Below are positions 35,347 through 47,116 of a stretch of 64,000 nucleotides of DNA, one piece after another. Position 1 is the stretch's first letter; each line of letters starts with the position of its first letter. The notes beneath the pieces are model-generated. The model was not told where the DNA came from and made no database searches. It worked only from the letters and a program-made list of their open reading frames with translations. Source of the DNA: Gnetum montanum (Eukaryota; Streptophyta; Gnetopsida; Gnetales; Gnetaceae); NCBI GenBank assembly GCA_015680685.1, contig MNCI01016470.1, positions 109,987 to 173,986 of the forward strand. Reading direction: 5' to 3'. Made by a program: the position numbers and the translations under genes.

Positions 35347-35726
35347 CTACAATCATCAAGAGTTTAAGGTTACCAAAGTGTTGAAGTTGGTTCTTAATAG
35401 TTCATAATCCTTCTTGTACTCTTGGTTTGAATAGGTTCTTATCCTTTTCTATTAGTTATAATCTTTATTATGATTGTAGAGCTAGAAAACTTTTAAAAAG
35501 AAACCCCTAAGTGTGATGCCATGAATTATTATGACCATCTACAATTATTGTTACCTCATTTATTGTACCCTTATATGGTTAGTATGGTTAGTTAGGAGAA
35601 TTAATTAAGTTCTTTGGCTTAAATTTGGTTGATTAGTTATAATATTGTTGCATCCGTATACTTACCATTTATATTTTCTTCTAGGCATTAGGAAATTTTA
35701 GCTTAATTGTCCTAATGTGCACATAA

Positions 35727-35770
35727 TAGACACACACACACCACACCCCCCACCACCCCCCCAACCCCTT
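35727..35770 (-). repeat. G-rich low-complexity tract in the leader of the C accessory ORF
   Basis: The + strand is a (CA)n tract running into C-rich runs; the transcribed (minus) sense is GT/G-rich, with four or more runs of at least three G. It lies about 180-220 bp downstream of the internal TATA box (35945). It could form a G-quadruplex. Confidence 0.6.
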
Positions 35771-35944
35771 CTCCATGGTTAAGTTGAGGACTTTGGGATC
35801 AATAGAGTTCAAGAATATTGCAAATTGGAGTTGCACCAAGGAAGTTATGGCATTAGGAAGTTTACTTGCCATAGCTCAAAGAAACTACAAAACTTCTCTT
35901 GCTATGAAATGATAGAATGAAAACATTTTTCTATCTCCCACACC

Positions 35945-35992
35945 TATATATACTATTTTTATGGGTGTGACATCATTGATATGACATCATAG
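35945..35992 (-). promoter_or_regulatory. Internal U3-like promoter upstream of the C accessory ORF
   Basis: Minus strand: TGATGTCATATCAATGATGT (reverse of 35969-35988), then TATATATA (35945-35952). Over 17 bp the motif differs from the LTR U3 copy (32331-32347) at one C/T site. A TGACGTC-type palindrome lies just upstream (35996-36003). A downstream leader (CATTTCATAGCAAGAGAAGT near 35905 in minus sense) resembles those of A and B. An ATG at 35872 lies in the leader; the conserved aORF ATG is at 35346. Confidence 0.6.
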
Positions 35993-36009
35993 CTTTGACG
36001 TCGTAACTA

Positions 36010-37930
36010 TGACATCAACCTTCAAAAATTCCAACTTTTTGGCAAGTTTTTATGGAAACAATGAGTCAAATGGATGATTTGGAAGACATAGAGATTGTGT
36101 AAATGGTTATGGATCATAGATGATGCTTAAAATTAAAAAATTTGGGGTTCAAAAGTTATGAGAAATGAATGTTAGACAATGAATGTTTATTGGGTGTATA
36201 TGAGATGGATTGAAGATTCTTAGTACATGCATGAATTACAGTGTTCTTTAAGTACTAAAGTATTTGGAAGGCACTAGATAATGTCGAATTACTTGTTAAG
36301 TATGAGGTACAAGAGTTATAAAAATGCATCCTCCCCAAAGTAGGCTTCAACCCTTAGTAACCTTGTATAAGCACACCTAAAAATGTTTGTAGGTACTCAA
36401 GGATTTAAATGTAAGACATATCTATCTAGAAAAATACACATGTTAATGTTGCCAAAATGGAAAAGTAACACTATATTATACAAAACCATAAAGTTATAAT
36501 TAAATATACAAGTGAGGTAAAATGGAATGTAGAATGGATTGTAGAAATTGGGATGTCAGGTGTCTTATTATAGACATAATGAATCCTTGTGTGTGATGTG
36601 CGGTTAAAGTAATTATTAGCCTTTCCATACAATATTCAAACCAAGTCTAGACCACTTATCTAGTGACATCACATTGTTTTGTCTTGAGGACTAACAACCA
36701 CAAGACTACCACTATTGTAAGGAGTATTACCACTTGGCTATGTAGTTCACGGAAGGAGTTTATTAATAACATACTTTTTATTTTATGATTTTTGAGAAGA
36801 TGCCTACCTTCAAGCATGGGTGACATGTCTTTCTAGTGGGGCCACCAAAAAATTTATTCTATGCTTTTTATTATATTTTTACTGTGTCAACCTTACCAAA
36901 GGACTACCTTCAGGCATGGGTAACAAGTCTTCTAAGTAACATTGTAAGGCAACACTTATTGTACTCTTACTTCCATTTTTTGTTAGAAATCAAGCGAATA
37001 ATACACCCCTAACAACAAGATAAGACTCATAGTAGTAGTCCTAGAGAATCCAAAAGTCTGTTTGAAGTCATATCCTTTTCATTCCCACTTGGTTCTTCAC
37101 TCTTATATCTAGGAATAATGATTACAAGTTTATTTTTAGTTTTATTATAAAAAGAATATCATTATGGCCATGGTAATAACCTATTATTCTTGGAAATGAG
37201 TGGATGGATGACATGGTCTCATTGTATATATAATTAGCCATTCATGATTTAACAATATAGGATAATCCTAACCTTATTAGGACTACATCTTTCCTTATTC
37301 TATGCACTTTATTGGAAAAATCAACAAAAATATGTACAAAATAGGTAAGAAAAATTATAGAAAAATGTACTAAGAAAGGTAAAAAGTATAACAACAACTA
37401 TAAACCAAAGAATTAGAAAACAAAAAAGTTTAAAAGCACTTATCAATTCCTACGTCAAGATAAGGCACCTTTCCCATGACTAAACTCATGGGTGAGTATT
37501 TGAAAAATGAACCCTAGATCCCCTAGATCATACACTTTAGGTTTCTTATTTATCATGCTTGGTGATTTAGATTTTCATTTATTATCCCATGTGAAAAGGA
37601 TATATATCCTATTGGACTTGATGATCTTTCCTTCTTAAGAGGTCCATCTATACTTTCTTATTTATTCTCAAATTTAAATTTTTAGTCCTCATTTCCACTA
37701 TTTATTGATGTATGATTATGGTTTAGGATATTCTTTTGTGAATTTTCAGTTTGGATCATTTTTTAGAGTAGGAGTTAATAAGTGAGTTAGAAATTTCCAT
37801 GCATGTCTTAGAAAATTTTATGTTCTTAGTTTTTGATCACTGGATGTATTTTGGTTTAGTGGCCCATGTTTCTTTTTGTCCACACACTTGTTTCTCACAT
37901 CTATTATGGACTAGTGTAAAGACTGTGTTG
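36010..37930 (-). other. Spacer of element C; pol missing
   Basis: Non-coding. Two copies of the CTTCA(G/A)GCATGGGT phrase (about 36810 and 36908) match the element B spacer. Protease at 37936 is followed by this spacer without any RT, RNase H or integrase trace. Confidence 0.55.
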
Positions 37931-37935
37931 ACATT

Positions 37936-38181
37936 TTAAAGTTTTGACCCACAATTGCACTCTTCATTATCATTAGTAATGCATTGAATTATTTGCATAT
38001 GTACAACTCCTTGCTCATCTTTCTTATAGATTTCCATGGATAAATCTCTCATTCCTAACTTCGCATCTATTGTACCAAGCCAAGCTATCTCAATAATGAT
38101 AGGACATTTCCTATCATCACTCTTCACATCGTTTACCAAGAAATCTATTGGATAAGAATACCCATTGATGTTGGTCATCAC
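37936..38181 (-). pseudogene. Protease C-terminal remnant of element C
   Basis: Open 81 codons: YSYPIDFLVNDVKSDDRKCP, then IIEIAWLGTIDAKLGMRD and LSMEIYKKDEQG. It aligns with the B protease (FPIIMGRTWLSMVDAQMGIR) with the Gly-Arg of the GRPWL box changed. Upstream catalytic half is degraded. Confidence 0.7.
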
Positions 38182-38189
38182 ATCTTCTA

Positions 38190-40119
38190 TCTATTCAAGA
38201 AGAATGATGATAGACTAATCTAATAACTCTAATCTTACACACTGGGTTGATCTATTATCCCAGGGTAGTAGATTTCATGCCTTGTATGTTTCCTAGGATA
38301 ATAAGTTTACTCCAAAACCTAAGTCTAGTAGTAGAGCCTTGCATGTTGAACTTTTTGCAATTTTTAAATAAATCAAAGGAATTTCTAGATCTATTTGTTT
38401 CTTAGGAAGTGGTCCTAGGTTAATCTATTCTAATACTATTTTGGTTAACATGACAATCAAAATTGTTTTAGAAGTAGAATGTTTGTAGAAGGATCTTTCA
38501 GACAAGAAAGTTGTCTAGAAGGATTCCTTACTTAACCAATCTTTTCTAGACTTGTTCTAAAGAATGGAAATTTTTAAGATTCTCCATTAATGTTGATGGT
38601 GTGGTCCTCTCTTCATATATTCACTACCCTAGCAGCATTTTTTTTGTTGTGGTTTTCATGGTAGTTTCCCTTGCATGACTGATGGTGGCACTATTGGTAA
38701 TGAATTAGAAGATTAGTTTGATGGACCTACTACTAGCTAATGTGCATAGGAATTTGGATCTATCCTTAGAGTGGTAGGTCTATAATACTTAGGTGGATTA
38801 TAATGTGAAGATGTATGAACTAAAGCATTCCCTAGAGAGATTGGACATTGTACATAATATATATAAGGATCTATTACCTATATGGATATTGTTACCTCGA
38901 TGGTGGCATTGCCCATGCTTTCTGCTCTTACCATTAGTATTGGTATTGCTCCTATAGCTAAGTTAGGCTCCACTTGGGTAGTAGGTTGGCTGGAAAGGTT
39001 TTCTAAGATTATGTTGAGGATATGGTAACAATCTCAGCATCTACATTTTAATGAATTTTGGATTGAGTGTGTATGCCCTAGACTCTTGCAAGTGGACCAT
39101 AACATGGTAACAATCCCTAGGATGTTCATATTGGTAGACCTTTCATCCTTTATTGTCTTCTGAACTAGAGTTAGTATAATCTTCAATCATAGCAACTTTT
39201 CCTTTCTGCTTATATCCTTCTCATCCATGATCTCTTCTCTTCTTCTTATCTTTGCCTTTGTTGAATGCTTGTTTAGTTCCTTCTTCTACTATCTTGAGGG
39301 CTATGTCAAACTTCTCATCCACCAAGTCCCATATCTTCTCCACCTTTGTTCTATATCATTGATGTATTTCTAAATTGGTAGAGTTTTCTTTTGAATCGCT
39401 TCTTCTAAGGTTTCTTCTTCCTACTTGTTGCAGATTTTGATTGATGGATCTTGCTTAGACTCTTTAGCTAATTCTCTCTTCTTTAATTCTCCTTCCTATT
39501 TTTTCACTTGGTCTATTAACCTTTGAATTCAATGGATAGTCATCTTTGATAGTCTTCCTTGGGTGTAGAACCCAAGGGTTTCTCTAATTTTATTCCTTAA
39601 TCCATCAATGATGTGTCTAACATGTTCCCTTTGCAAGAATCCAAGGTTTGGACATCTACGTAGTAGAGAATAATATTTTTTCATTATTTCATCAAGAGAT
39701 TCATGTGTCACTTGCTTCCATCCTTGGATTTTCTATCTAAGGTTAGACACTCTTGAGTAAGTTTGATATTTTTCATTAAAGATTTTGAGCATGGTATTCC
39801 ATCTTCTAATTGATTCTAGTGCTAATGATCTATACCAGCTCTCTAACTCCTTAATGAGTGTTCTAGGAAATAACTTGATCTTCTACTAATCACTTTCAAT
39901 GCTTTGGAGGGCATAGGCATCATGGAATGCTTAAAGGTGATGTTGTGGATCTACATTGTATCCTTCTTCAAATTTAGGAATATTATTTATCTTGAGTCAC
40001 CTGATGGAATTGTCTCTTACATGCTTGGTTGGAATGTATATAACTTCTTTGATATTGATCATACTTTGAGTGGTTAGTACAGGTTCTTCATACTTATCAA
40101 ATTCATGAGCTTTGTTGTA
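38190..40119 (-). pseudogene. gag: gag of element C, C-terminal part
   Basis: Minus-strand reading includes KYYSLLRRCPNLGF and HIIDGLRNKIRETLGFYT (39529-39711, open) and a degraded knuckle KVYQYEHPRDCYH near 39110-39150 with Cys residues lost. A Pro/Tyr-rich tail follows (NPPKYYRPTTLRIDPNSYAH near 38740-38800). The N-terminal part is on the other side of element D at 51970-52828. Confidence 0.65.
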
Positions 40120-40124
40120 GTAGT

Positions 40125-41394
40125 TGTTGAGCTTTTGGTATGTCAAAATGTTAGTAAAAATGGAGTACAATGATGTCTACATGGTTGTTGTATTTATAGG
40201 AGCAAGAAAAAAAAGACTCAAGAAGTCACAAGAAAATTTGATATCACAACAATTCAAGGAAGCATGGACGAATACGAAGAATTCAAGAAAAATATATCTA
40301 TTTTTAAAGGATGATTCCTACATGTTTTCACATGGTTTAGAGTATTTCTGGCTCATTTTGATGAGTCTAGGAGGTTATAAGGTCTATGGGGACCTTTTTG
40401 AAAGCATCTAGAGACATCCAACATCAAAATGAGTAGTTTCATTTTGGCACCTATAGAAGGGACATCTCTCCCATACCAAAGATGTCTTTCTATTAGGTGG
40501 CATAGGCAAAGATGTCTCTACAAAATAGTAGATGTTGTTCATTAGCAAAATATGTCTTCCAAAAATGAAAAGTAATTTTAGAAAGATTTCTTTTACTAGA
40601 CAAAGATGTCTTCCCAGAAAGGAGGCATGAAAACCAATTTCAGAAAGACATCTTTTCCCAAATAAAGACATCTTTCCATAATAGAGTGTACATGCAAAAA
40701 GACATGTCAGGCATGAATAATATGTCTTCCATGATCATTAGCTAGCTATTGCACAAGTTCCAAGATGGATTTGGAAACATAGTGGATATACGAAGACATC
40801 ATTCTCATTGGGAAAAGTGAAAGTTTTTGTACAATCATTGTGTAATCATCTAGCAATCATTGTAATCATTTTTACTCATCATTGTATTATCATTTGTTCA
40901 TTATAAATTGTGCTATATCTCAAATTCCAAGGATCAAAAAACTAAGTTTCATTCATCCCTTTTAATTATGGTTCTCTCTTGTTACCCTATGAGGTTAATG
41001 TGCTTCTTGTGAGAAGGCATCTTGTTTGAGCTTGTCAAGATCTTGTGGGATTGAGTGGTCGGTGTTGCAACAGAACACTCCAAAGTGGAGCTCAAGATTA
41101 TAAAGGTTTTGAAAGCCTAGAAATCACATTCTAAGCCTGATGGAACCTTGCAAGGTTGAGTGGTTGCTACAGCATCACAACACTTTGGAGTGGGGCTTAG
41201 AGATTATATAGGATGTGGTACCCTTCAAATCACAATTTGGAAGGAACAAATCCTAAAGGTGTGCTTGTGAACTACCCTTCAAGTGTGGACTACCCAAGTT
41301 GTGGAACCATGTTAAAATTGGAATGCTCTTGTATCAAAGAATTAAAAATTAGAGAACTTATTCATCCCTTCCCTTCTAAGATCAATTATCCTCA
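40125..41394 (+). repeat. 5' LTR of element D
   Basis: 1270 bp, TGTTGAGCTTTTGG...ATCCTCA. U3 (about 40430-40800) carries around ten copies of AAGACATCTTT/AAAGATGTCTT words in both orientations. Matches the split 3' LTR, including the long block 40700-41390 against 51270-51964. Confidence 0.85.
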
Positions 41395-41396
41395 AG

Positions 41397-41408
41397 TGGT
41401 ATTGAAGC
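41397..41408 (+). other. Primer-binding site of element D, tRNA-iMet type
   Basis: TGGTATTGAAGC, two bases after the LTR end, matches TGGTATCAGAGC at 9 of 12 positions; all mismatches are transitions. Confidence 0.7.
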
Positions 41409-41449
41409 TTGGTACTCTTGTGCTCTTCATCAATCTCCAAGAGTAAACA

Positions 41450-42830
41450 ATGGAAGGGCCTTTCAACACCAAATATACTTGGTCAAGGAGACCGATTATC
41501 TTTATCAACTAGTGTATCCAATCTCTATATCATATCTACCAAAAAGTTAAATATTTCATTCTTTTTAGAAATAAAAGTATCTACTCTTTCAAGCTTAATA
41601 GTGTTTGTGATATTGATGAAAGGTATAGAATATTTTACAATGAGATTCTTTCTTTTCAAAATTTATGCGTTGAGATGAAAGATGCTTTACATGCCAAGGA
41701 AATAAAAATTAAAGTTCCTAATGATGAATATTTTTATCTCAAGAATGAAAACTTAGACATTAAGGCTAAAATTCAAAAACTAACTAATGTGATTGAGCAG
41801 ATGAGTAAGAACTTCAAAGGTAAGGAAAGAGGTAAGAATTTTTCAAGTTTCAATTTTGATTCATCTTCAATAGAATGCTTGGTATGTGGTGGAAGAGGCC
41901 ATGTGGTCTCCAAATGTCGTAGTAATGATAGGTTAAATGTAAAGAACAAAAGTGATAAAGAGATGAAAAAGGCAAAAAATATCTACACCAACTAGGATGA
42001 TGAAGACCAAAGCAAGATGGAGGATGATACAAAAGATTCACATCTCATCTATTTCTCTCTCATAGGTGATGATGTTAGCACCTCAAATGATGAATCTAAA
42101 GATGAAGATAAAAGCTTTCAATGCTAGTATCAAAGTCTTTTGAATAAAAAACAAGAAGGCATGGATCAAGCCATATCTTCATTAAAATTAAAGATTTTAG
42201 ACCTCACAAAAAAAAATCTCAGACACTAGAACTAAGAATGAAAAACTCACCAAGTTTAATGAGCAAGTTAAGAAAGAACTAGTAGATGCTAAACTTGTAA
42301 ATGAGAGGCTAGTCAAATGAAAGGAGTCCCTTCGAATGGTTATAGGGCAAGGAAGAAGTTCACATTATAAGAGTGGGCTTGAATTTTGTACACAAGAAGA
42401 AGCATCTACACCAACTCTATCTCAACCTAAGGCTACTCCAAAAAGTGAAGAAGCAACAGGTACTACATCTTAAATAAGAACAGCTCCTAGGTATGATCAC
42501 TTTAACTACTATAGGAAATTAAGATGTTATTATTGTCATAAATTTGGACATAAGAAATGGAAGTGCAATGTAAAGTATTATCACACAAGCACTTAGGCAT
42601 ATCATAAGATTCCTTAGTCTTATTCGAATATGCTTAGAAAGGAGTTTTTGTAGGGTAAAAAGGATAGATAAGTGAATTAGAGAGGAGTCAAGAAAGATTG
42701 GACAACTCAAAGGAATGAGGGAGTTCAATCTAGCCAATTTGTGAAAGGGATCAAAGCCTTGAAAATTAAATAAGTCTATGCAAAACAAGAAACCTCAAAA
42801 GAGGAATCTCATTCTCTAGCACTCTAGGCA
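41450..42830 (+). pseudogene. gag: gag pseudogene of element D with two CCHC knuckles
   Basis: Starts at ATG 41450 in frame with an open segment at 41675-41995. A Lys/Glu-rich helical stretch (KDALHAKEIKIKVPNDEY, then KIQKLTNVIEQMSK) precedes the first knuckle CLVCGGRGHVVSKC (CX2CX4HX4C). An acidic region (DDEDQSKMEDDTKDS near 41997) and a coiled-coil-like region follow. The second knuckle CYYCHKFGHKKWKC (42525-42566) is in another frame; an A-run near 42210 marks a probable frameshift. Two knuckles flanking an acidic/helical region is the layout of Sirevirus-type gag. The usual N-terminal gag domain is shortened. Confidence 0.7.
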
Positions 42831-44804
42831 CCTTAATGCTCCATCAGCAAGCAAGGTAAGTAATGGTAAGTATAGTTATAAACATTATACCTTGATTAGA
42901 TTAGTTTGAATGGAAGCCATTGGAAATCATTGAAAATTCAAAAGAAATTCCCACTTAATCTTGCAAGATTTTTGAGCTATAATATGCTAATTTTTCTGTT
43001 ATTTTTAAAGTTCTTATTGGTAAATCATGTTTTGTACTCTTTAACTAGCATGTATTGATTTCAAGGGAATCAGTGCCTATGACTAAAATTCAAGGACCAA
43101 AATCCATTGGTTAAACATTTGTCATGTTTCATATGATTTGGCACTTTTGCTTCCTTCAAAAATTATAAATTTCAATAGCTTTTAGAAGATTTCTTGGTGT
43201 ATGATAATCAAACCATTTGATGTAATTTTTCAAAAAGAATTCCTTGATCATATTAATTATTTACTATCTTTATCATTATGTTCTACTAATGGAAGGCCTT
43301 TCTTTCAAAAGTTTCTAAACCTTATCTTGATATGGCATTCCAGATATATGGAAACATCTCCTAGCTCTTATGTATGTATGAGAACAATGTGATTAATCTT
43401 ATAATTGAATGAAATTTTGTGGTACTTGTACACTTTTAAAAGTTTTTATTGAAAAATCATCTTTTGATATATTATTTTCAAATGATTTAAAATCCTTACA
43501 TAAATTTCATGAACTGATAAGCTTTTTTCCTTGAGATATGGATTTTTTCTAAAATCATAAAGTCAAATTTCTTTTGGAATTTTTTTGCTATATGATAATT
43601 GAAGAAAGTGAATTAGTAACTTCAATGCAATTCATGAATCTTCTAAGAAAATTATCATTGCAAAAGAAATAATTATGAAGTACTATTAATAGGAGACTTT
43701 AGTCTCCACACTTGATCTTAACATTGATTTGCAGGGATAGTACTTTGATGAAACAAGAATAAGTTGATCCAAAAGGATCCAAAGAGAGCATTTGAATCTA
43801 CACATGTGCAAGGGGAGCCTGTACCTAATCCAAAAGGCCACCAATATAGGGGATTCTTTTGAAGGTTTTACCAAAAGACACTCAAGTAGTAAAGCTTTAT
43901 ATTTCAACTCAACCTTAGTAAAAATGAGCAAGGAAGAGCATATTCATCTTGTAATGTTGTAAAAGAGGATATTTATTAACTCCTTATCTAAAGATGAACT
44001 TTTATGGTGAAAGCTCCTAATGTTTATATGTCATATAAACTTACCTATGAGCTCTATTTATTGTTTGACCTTTTGTATGTTGAGAATATATATTTTTAAG
44101 TACCTAAGGCCTTTATTGCAAATATGAATTGAGATGTACTAGAACCAGTGTTGTAGTAGAACAAGTATTCATGATCTCTTTGGTAAGATGTGAGGTATAT
44201 CCATATGCTATTTTTTTCCTTTAACATGATTATCATATATTAATTTATGAATCTTATTTTGGATAATAAGTTGATTGGTTGCATTTGATCTTTTGATATA
44301 TTTAGCATGATTAGATGTGTTGCTTTGTCTTAAAAGTTGAATATGCATGTTTTAAACTCACTTGTTGTGAACTTGCTATTAGATTGCTAACTTTTGCAAA
44401 AGAATGTTGGATGATTATAGAATCATGGTATCACTAGTTTAGAGACAGTTTACTTGCTCTTGAATATCTATTGAAATGCTTTGGATTAGCTATGCTTCTT
44501 GTTGTGTATAGATGAAGGTTTTCTCTTGATAAAAACTAGTTTTACTTCAGCCCTATGAAATTAATGAGATGTGAACTCTTCAACTAGTTCTATGGCAAAA
44601 ATATTTTATGTAATGCATATTTATATCATGAAACATTTTTGTAGGTGTTTAGATTCTCCTAGGTTTTGTCCATACAAGGGGATATGTTTATGTGATAATG
44701 GTTATGCTCATTATGCAATATTTTTGCATAACTATATATTTTTTTCTAAAATGATATATCTTTAAGATATAACTTTATATGTATCATTCTTTTTGGTCAT
44801 GTCC
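42831..44804 (+). other. Non-coding interior of element D
   Basis: About 2 kb of AT-rich sequence with no retroviral motif in six frames; short open frames (for example 43201-43392, 44571-44765) have hydrophobic, low-complexity translations. In a complete element, pol would lie here. Confidence 0.55.
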
Positions 44805-44819
44805 AAAAAGAGGGAGAAG
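44805..44819 (+). other. Polypurine tract candidate of element D
   Basis: AAAAAGAGGGAGAAG, about 40 bp before the start of the 3' LTR. This fits the AAAAAGGGGGAGA-type tract upstream of the 3' LTR in Sireviruses. The gap to the LTR is larger than usual. Confidence 0.55.
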
Positions 44820-44858
44820 TAGCTTATGTATTGTGATATTATGATAAAGACTAACCCA

Positions 44859-45479
44859 TGTTCTTAAGTTTTGGACATTACTAAAAAGGAGAAGATTTTT
44901 GACCTTTTAATATGTCTAAACATTAAGGAAAAAGAAGTACAAGGATCTTTGTGTGGTTGTTGTGTTTACAAGAACAAGAGTAAAGGACTCAAGGACTCAC
45001 AAGCAAATTCGAGATCACAAGAACTCAAGGAAGCATGGAAAAATATGAAGAATTCAAGAAAAATGTGTCTAGTTTTGTTAAGGATGATTCCTAGAGGTCT
45101 TAGCCTAGTTTAGAGTGCTTCTCACTCATTTTGATAAGTCTAGGAGGTTATAAGGTCTATGGGAACTTGTTTGGAGGCATCCAGAGACTACCAGCATCAA
45201 AACAAGTAGTTTCATTTTTGGCTCCTACAAAAGAGACATCTTTCCAATACTAAAGATGTCTTTCTAGTACGTAGCATAGGTGAAGACATCTCTGCAAAAT
45301 AGCAAATTTCTTTCATTAGATAAAGATGTTTTTCCAGAATGAAGAACAGTTTCCAAAAGATGTCTTTCACTAGATAAAGATGTCTTCCCAGAAAGAAGGC
45401 ATGAAGATCAATTTTAGACAGACATATTTCCCCAAATAAAGATGTCTTCCCAAAATAGAGGGCAAATGTAGAAAGATGT
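44859..45479 (+). repeat. 3' LTR of element D, first part
   Basis: Starts TGTTCTTAAGTTTTGG and matches 40125-40700 with gaps, including the AAGATGTCTT word array (45230-45470). Interrupted by element E after GATGT (45475-45479), itself part of one AAAGATGT word. Confidence 0.8.
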
Positions 45480-45843
45480 TGAAGAGTCTAAAGGGCCCTG
45501 GATTTATGAACTAAGCTAAAAGGAAATAAAGAACTTTGTTAGAACAAACACATTCTTGTGAGACTCTCTTAATTTCTATATGTCTCTTCTATTATGAATG
45601 AATATGTGCTAGTGCAATTATATAGGCCTTGATCTCCCAAGAATAGATTTGGAGAGATAAGCATGAATCTCGTAAATCATGGGGATGATCCTTATCATCA
45701 TATTTAAAGATCTTCTTAATATGGGATGTTCTAAACATGGATTGGATAAGAATTACATGAATAGGATCTCATCTTATTTAAAATAGATTAATGGATGAGA
45801 TCTATATATTCTATTGTGGAACATCTAGTCATCATATTTCACA
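45480..45843 (-). repeat. 3' LTR of element E
   Basis: 364 bp; on the + strand TGAAGAGTC...ATATTTCACA. The U3 terminus holds an inverted repeat (TGTGGAA ... TTTCACA/TTCCACA over 29 bp) next to the LTR end. Confidence 0.92.
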
Positions 45844-45852
45844 AACCCCCCC
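45844..45852 (-). other. Polypurine tract of element E
   Basis: GGGGGGGTT on the minus strand, directly abutting the 3' LTR; the expected plus-strand primer. Confidence 0.75.
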
Positions 45853-45857
45853 ATGAT

Positions 45858-47116
45858 GATAAGAGGTTCCACTCCTACAAAGTTTCAAAAAGACTCAAAC
45901 TTTTCATGGCTCAGAATCTTTGTAAAGATGTCTACCATTTATGCTTTAGTTGCAGAATGTTCTATGTTGATTATGTTATCTTGAATCAAGCTTTTGAGAT
46001 GGTGATGCTTGATATCTATGTGCTTGGAATGCCCATGATGAGCAAGATTATGAGCCATTGCAATTGCAGTTGTGCTATCACAGTATAATCAAATAGGAGG
46101 TTCAAGTGTATATTCCATTTCGATGAAGATGGAGTGGATCCATATGGCTTGAGTAGCAGCATTCGATGCAGCAATGTATTCTACTTCAACTATTGAGAGG
46201 GCAACTATAGATTGCTTCTTTGATCCCCATGAGATAAGTGATGGACTAAAGAAGAAACAAAAACCAGAAGTTGAATTTCTATCTTCAAGGTCACCTCCCT
46301 AGTCTACATCAGTGTATCCCCATATCTTGAAATTTCTATGTTGATAAAATGTGATCCCAAAATTTGTTGTAGTTCTTAGGTATCGCAATACTCGTTTTGC
46401 AGCTTTCCAATGTGATTCATGTGGATCTTGCATGAACCAAGAAAGTTAGTTTACAACATTTTGGATATCTAGATGAGCATTGGAGAGATACATTAAACTA
46501 CCAACAAGGGATTTGTATAGTGAAGGGTTGATAGACAAGGATTTGTCATCCTTGGTAAGTTTTGTACCAAGGGCAAGTGGTGTGTCTGAAGGATTATAAT
46601 TAATCATGCCAAATTTATAAAGGATTGAGCAAATTTCATTTGGCATATGGAAATTGATTTTGTTCTTTGAATAACTTGAAAACCCAAAAAGTATGACATC
46701 TTCCCTAAATTAGACATTTCGAATTCCTTGTTCATGGCATTAAGAAAATTATTTCCTAATGCAATTGTAGATGAAAAATAGATTAAATCATCTACGTATA
46801 AACAAACACAAATAAAATCATCTCCAAATACCTTTTTGTATATTGTTGTTTGGGACTGAATATTGGTGAAGCCTTCTTGCATGAAAAATGCATGAATACA
46901 TGCGTACCATGCACGTGAAGCTTGCTTGAGCCCATATAATGCTTTATGGAGCTTGTAAACATGATTTTGTTGTTTTTTATCAATGAAGCCTAGTGGTTGT
47001 TCCACGTAAACTTCTTCATTAAGAACCCCATTGAGAAATGCAGAAGCCACATCTAGCTGATAAACCATGTAGCCAACTTGTGCAGCAATGGCAAGAAAGA
47101 TTCTCATGGATTCCAA
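45858..47116 (-). pseudogene. Reverse transcriptase and RNase H of element E
   Basis: RT is open at 46604-47116: MESMRIFLAIAAQVGYM, QLDVASAFLNGVLNEEVYVE, HKALYGLKQASRAWY and CLYVDDLIYFSS with the catalytic YVDD intact. After a frame change, 46446-46646 gives SDTPLALGTKLTKDD and YKSLVGSLMYLS. RNase H follows to about 45860 (GYTDVD, DLEDRNSTSGFCFF, SKKQSIVALSIVEVEYIAAS, LYCDSTTAIAMAHN, KHIDIKHHHL). It reads well apart from one or two stops. Copies RNA into cDNA and removes the template. Confidence 0.85.
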
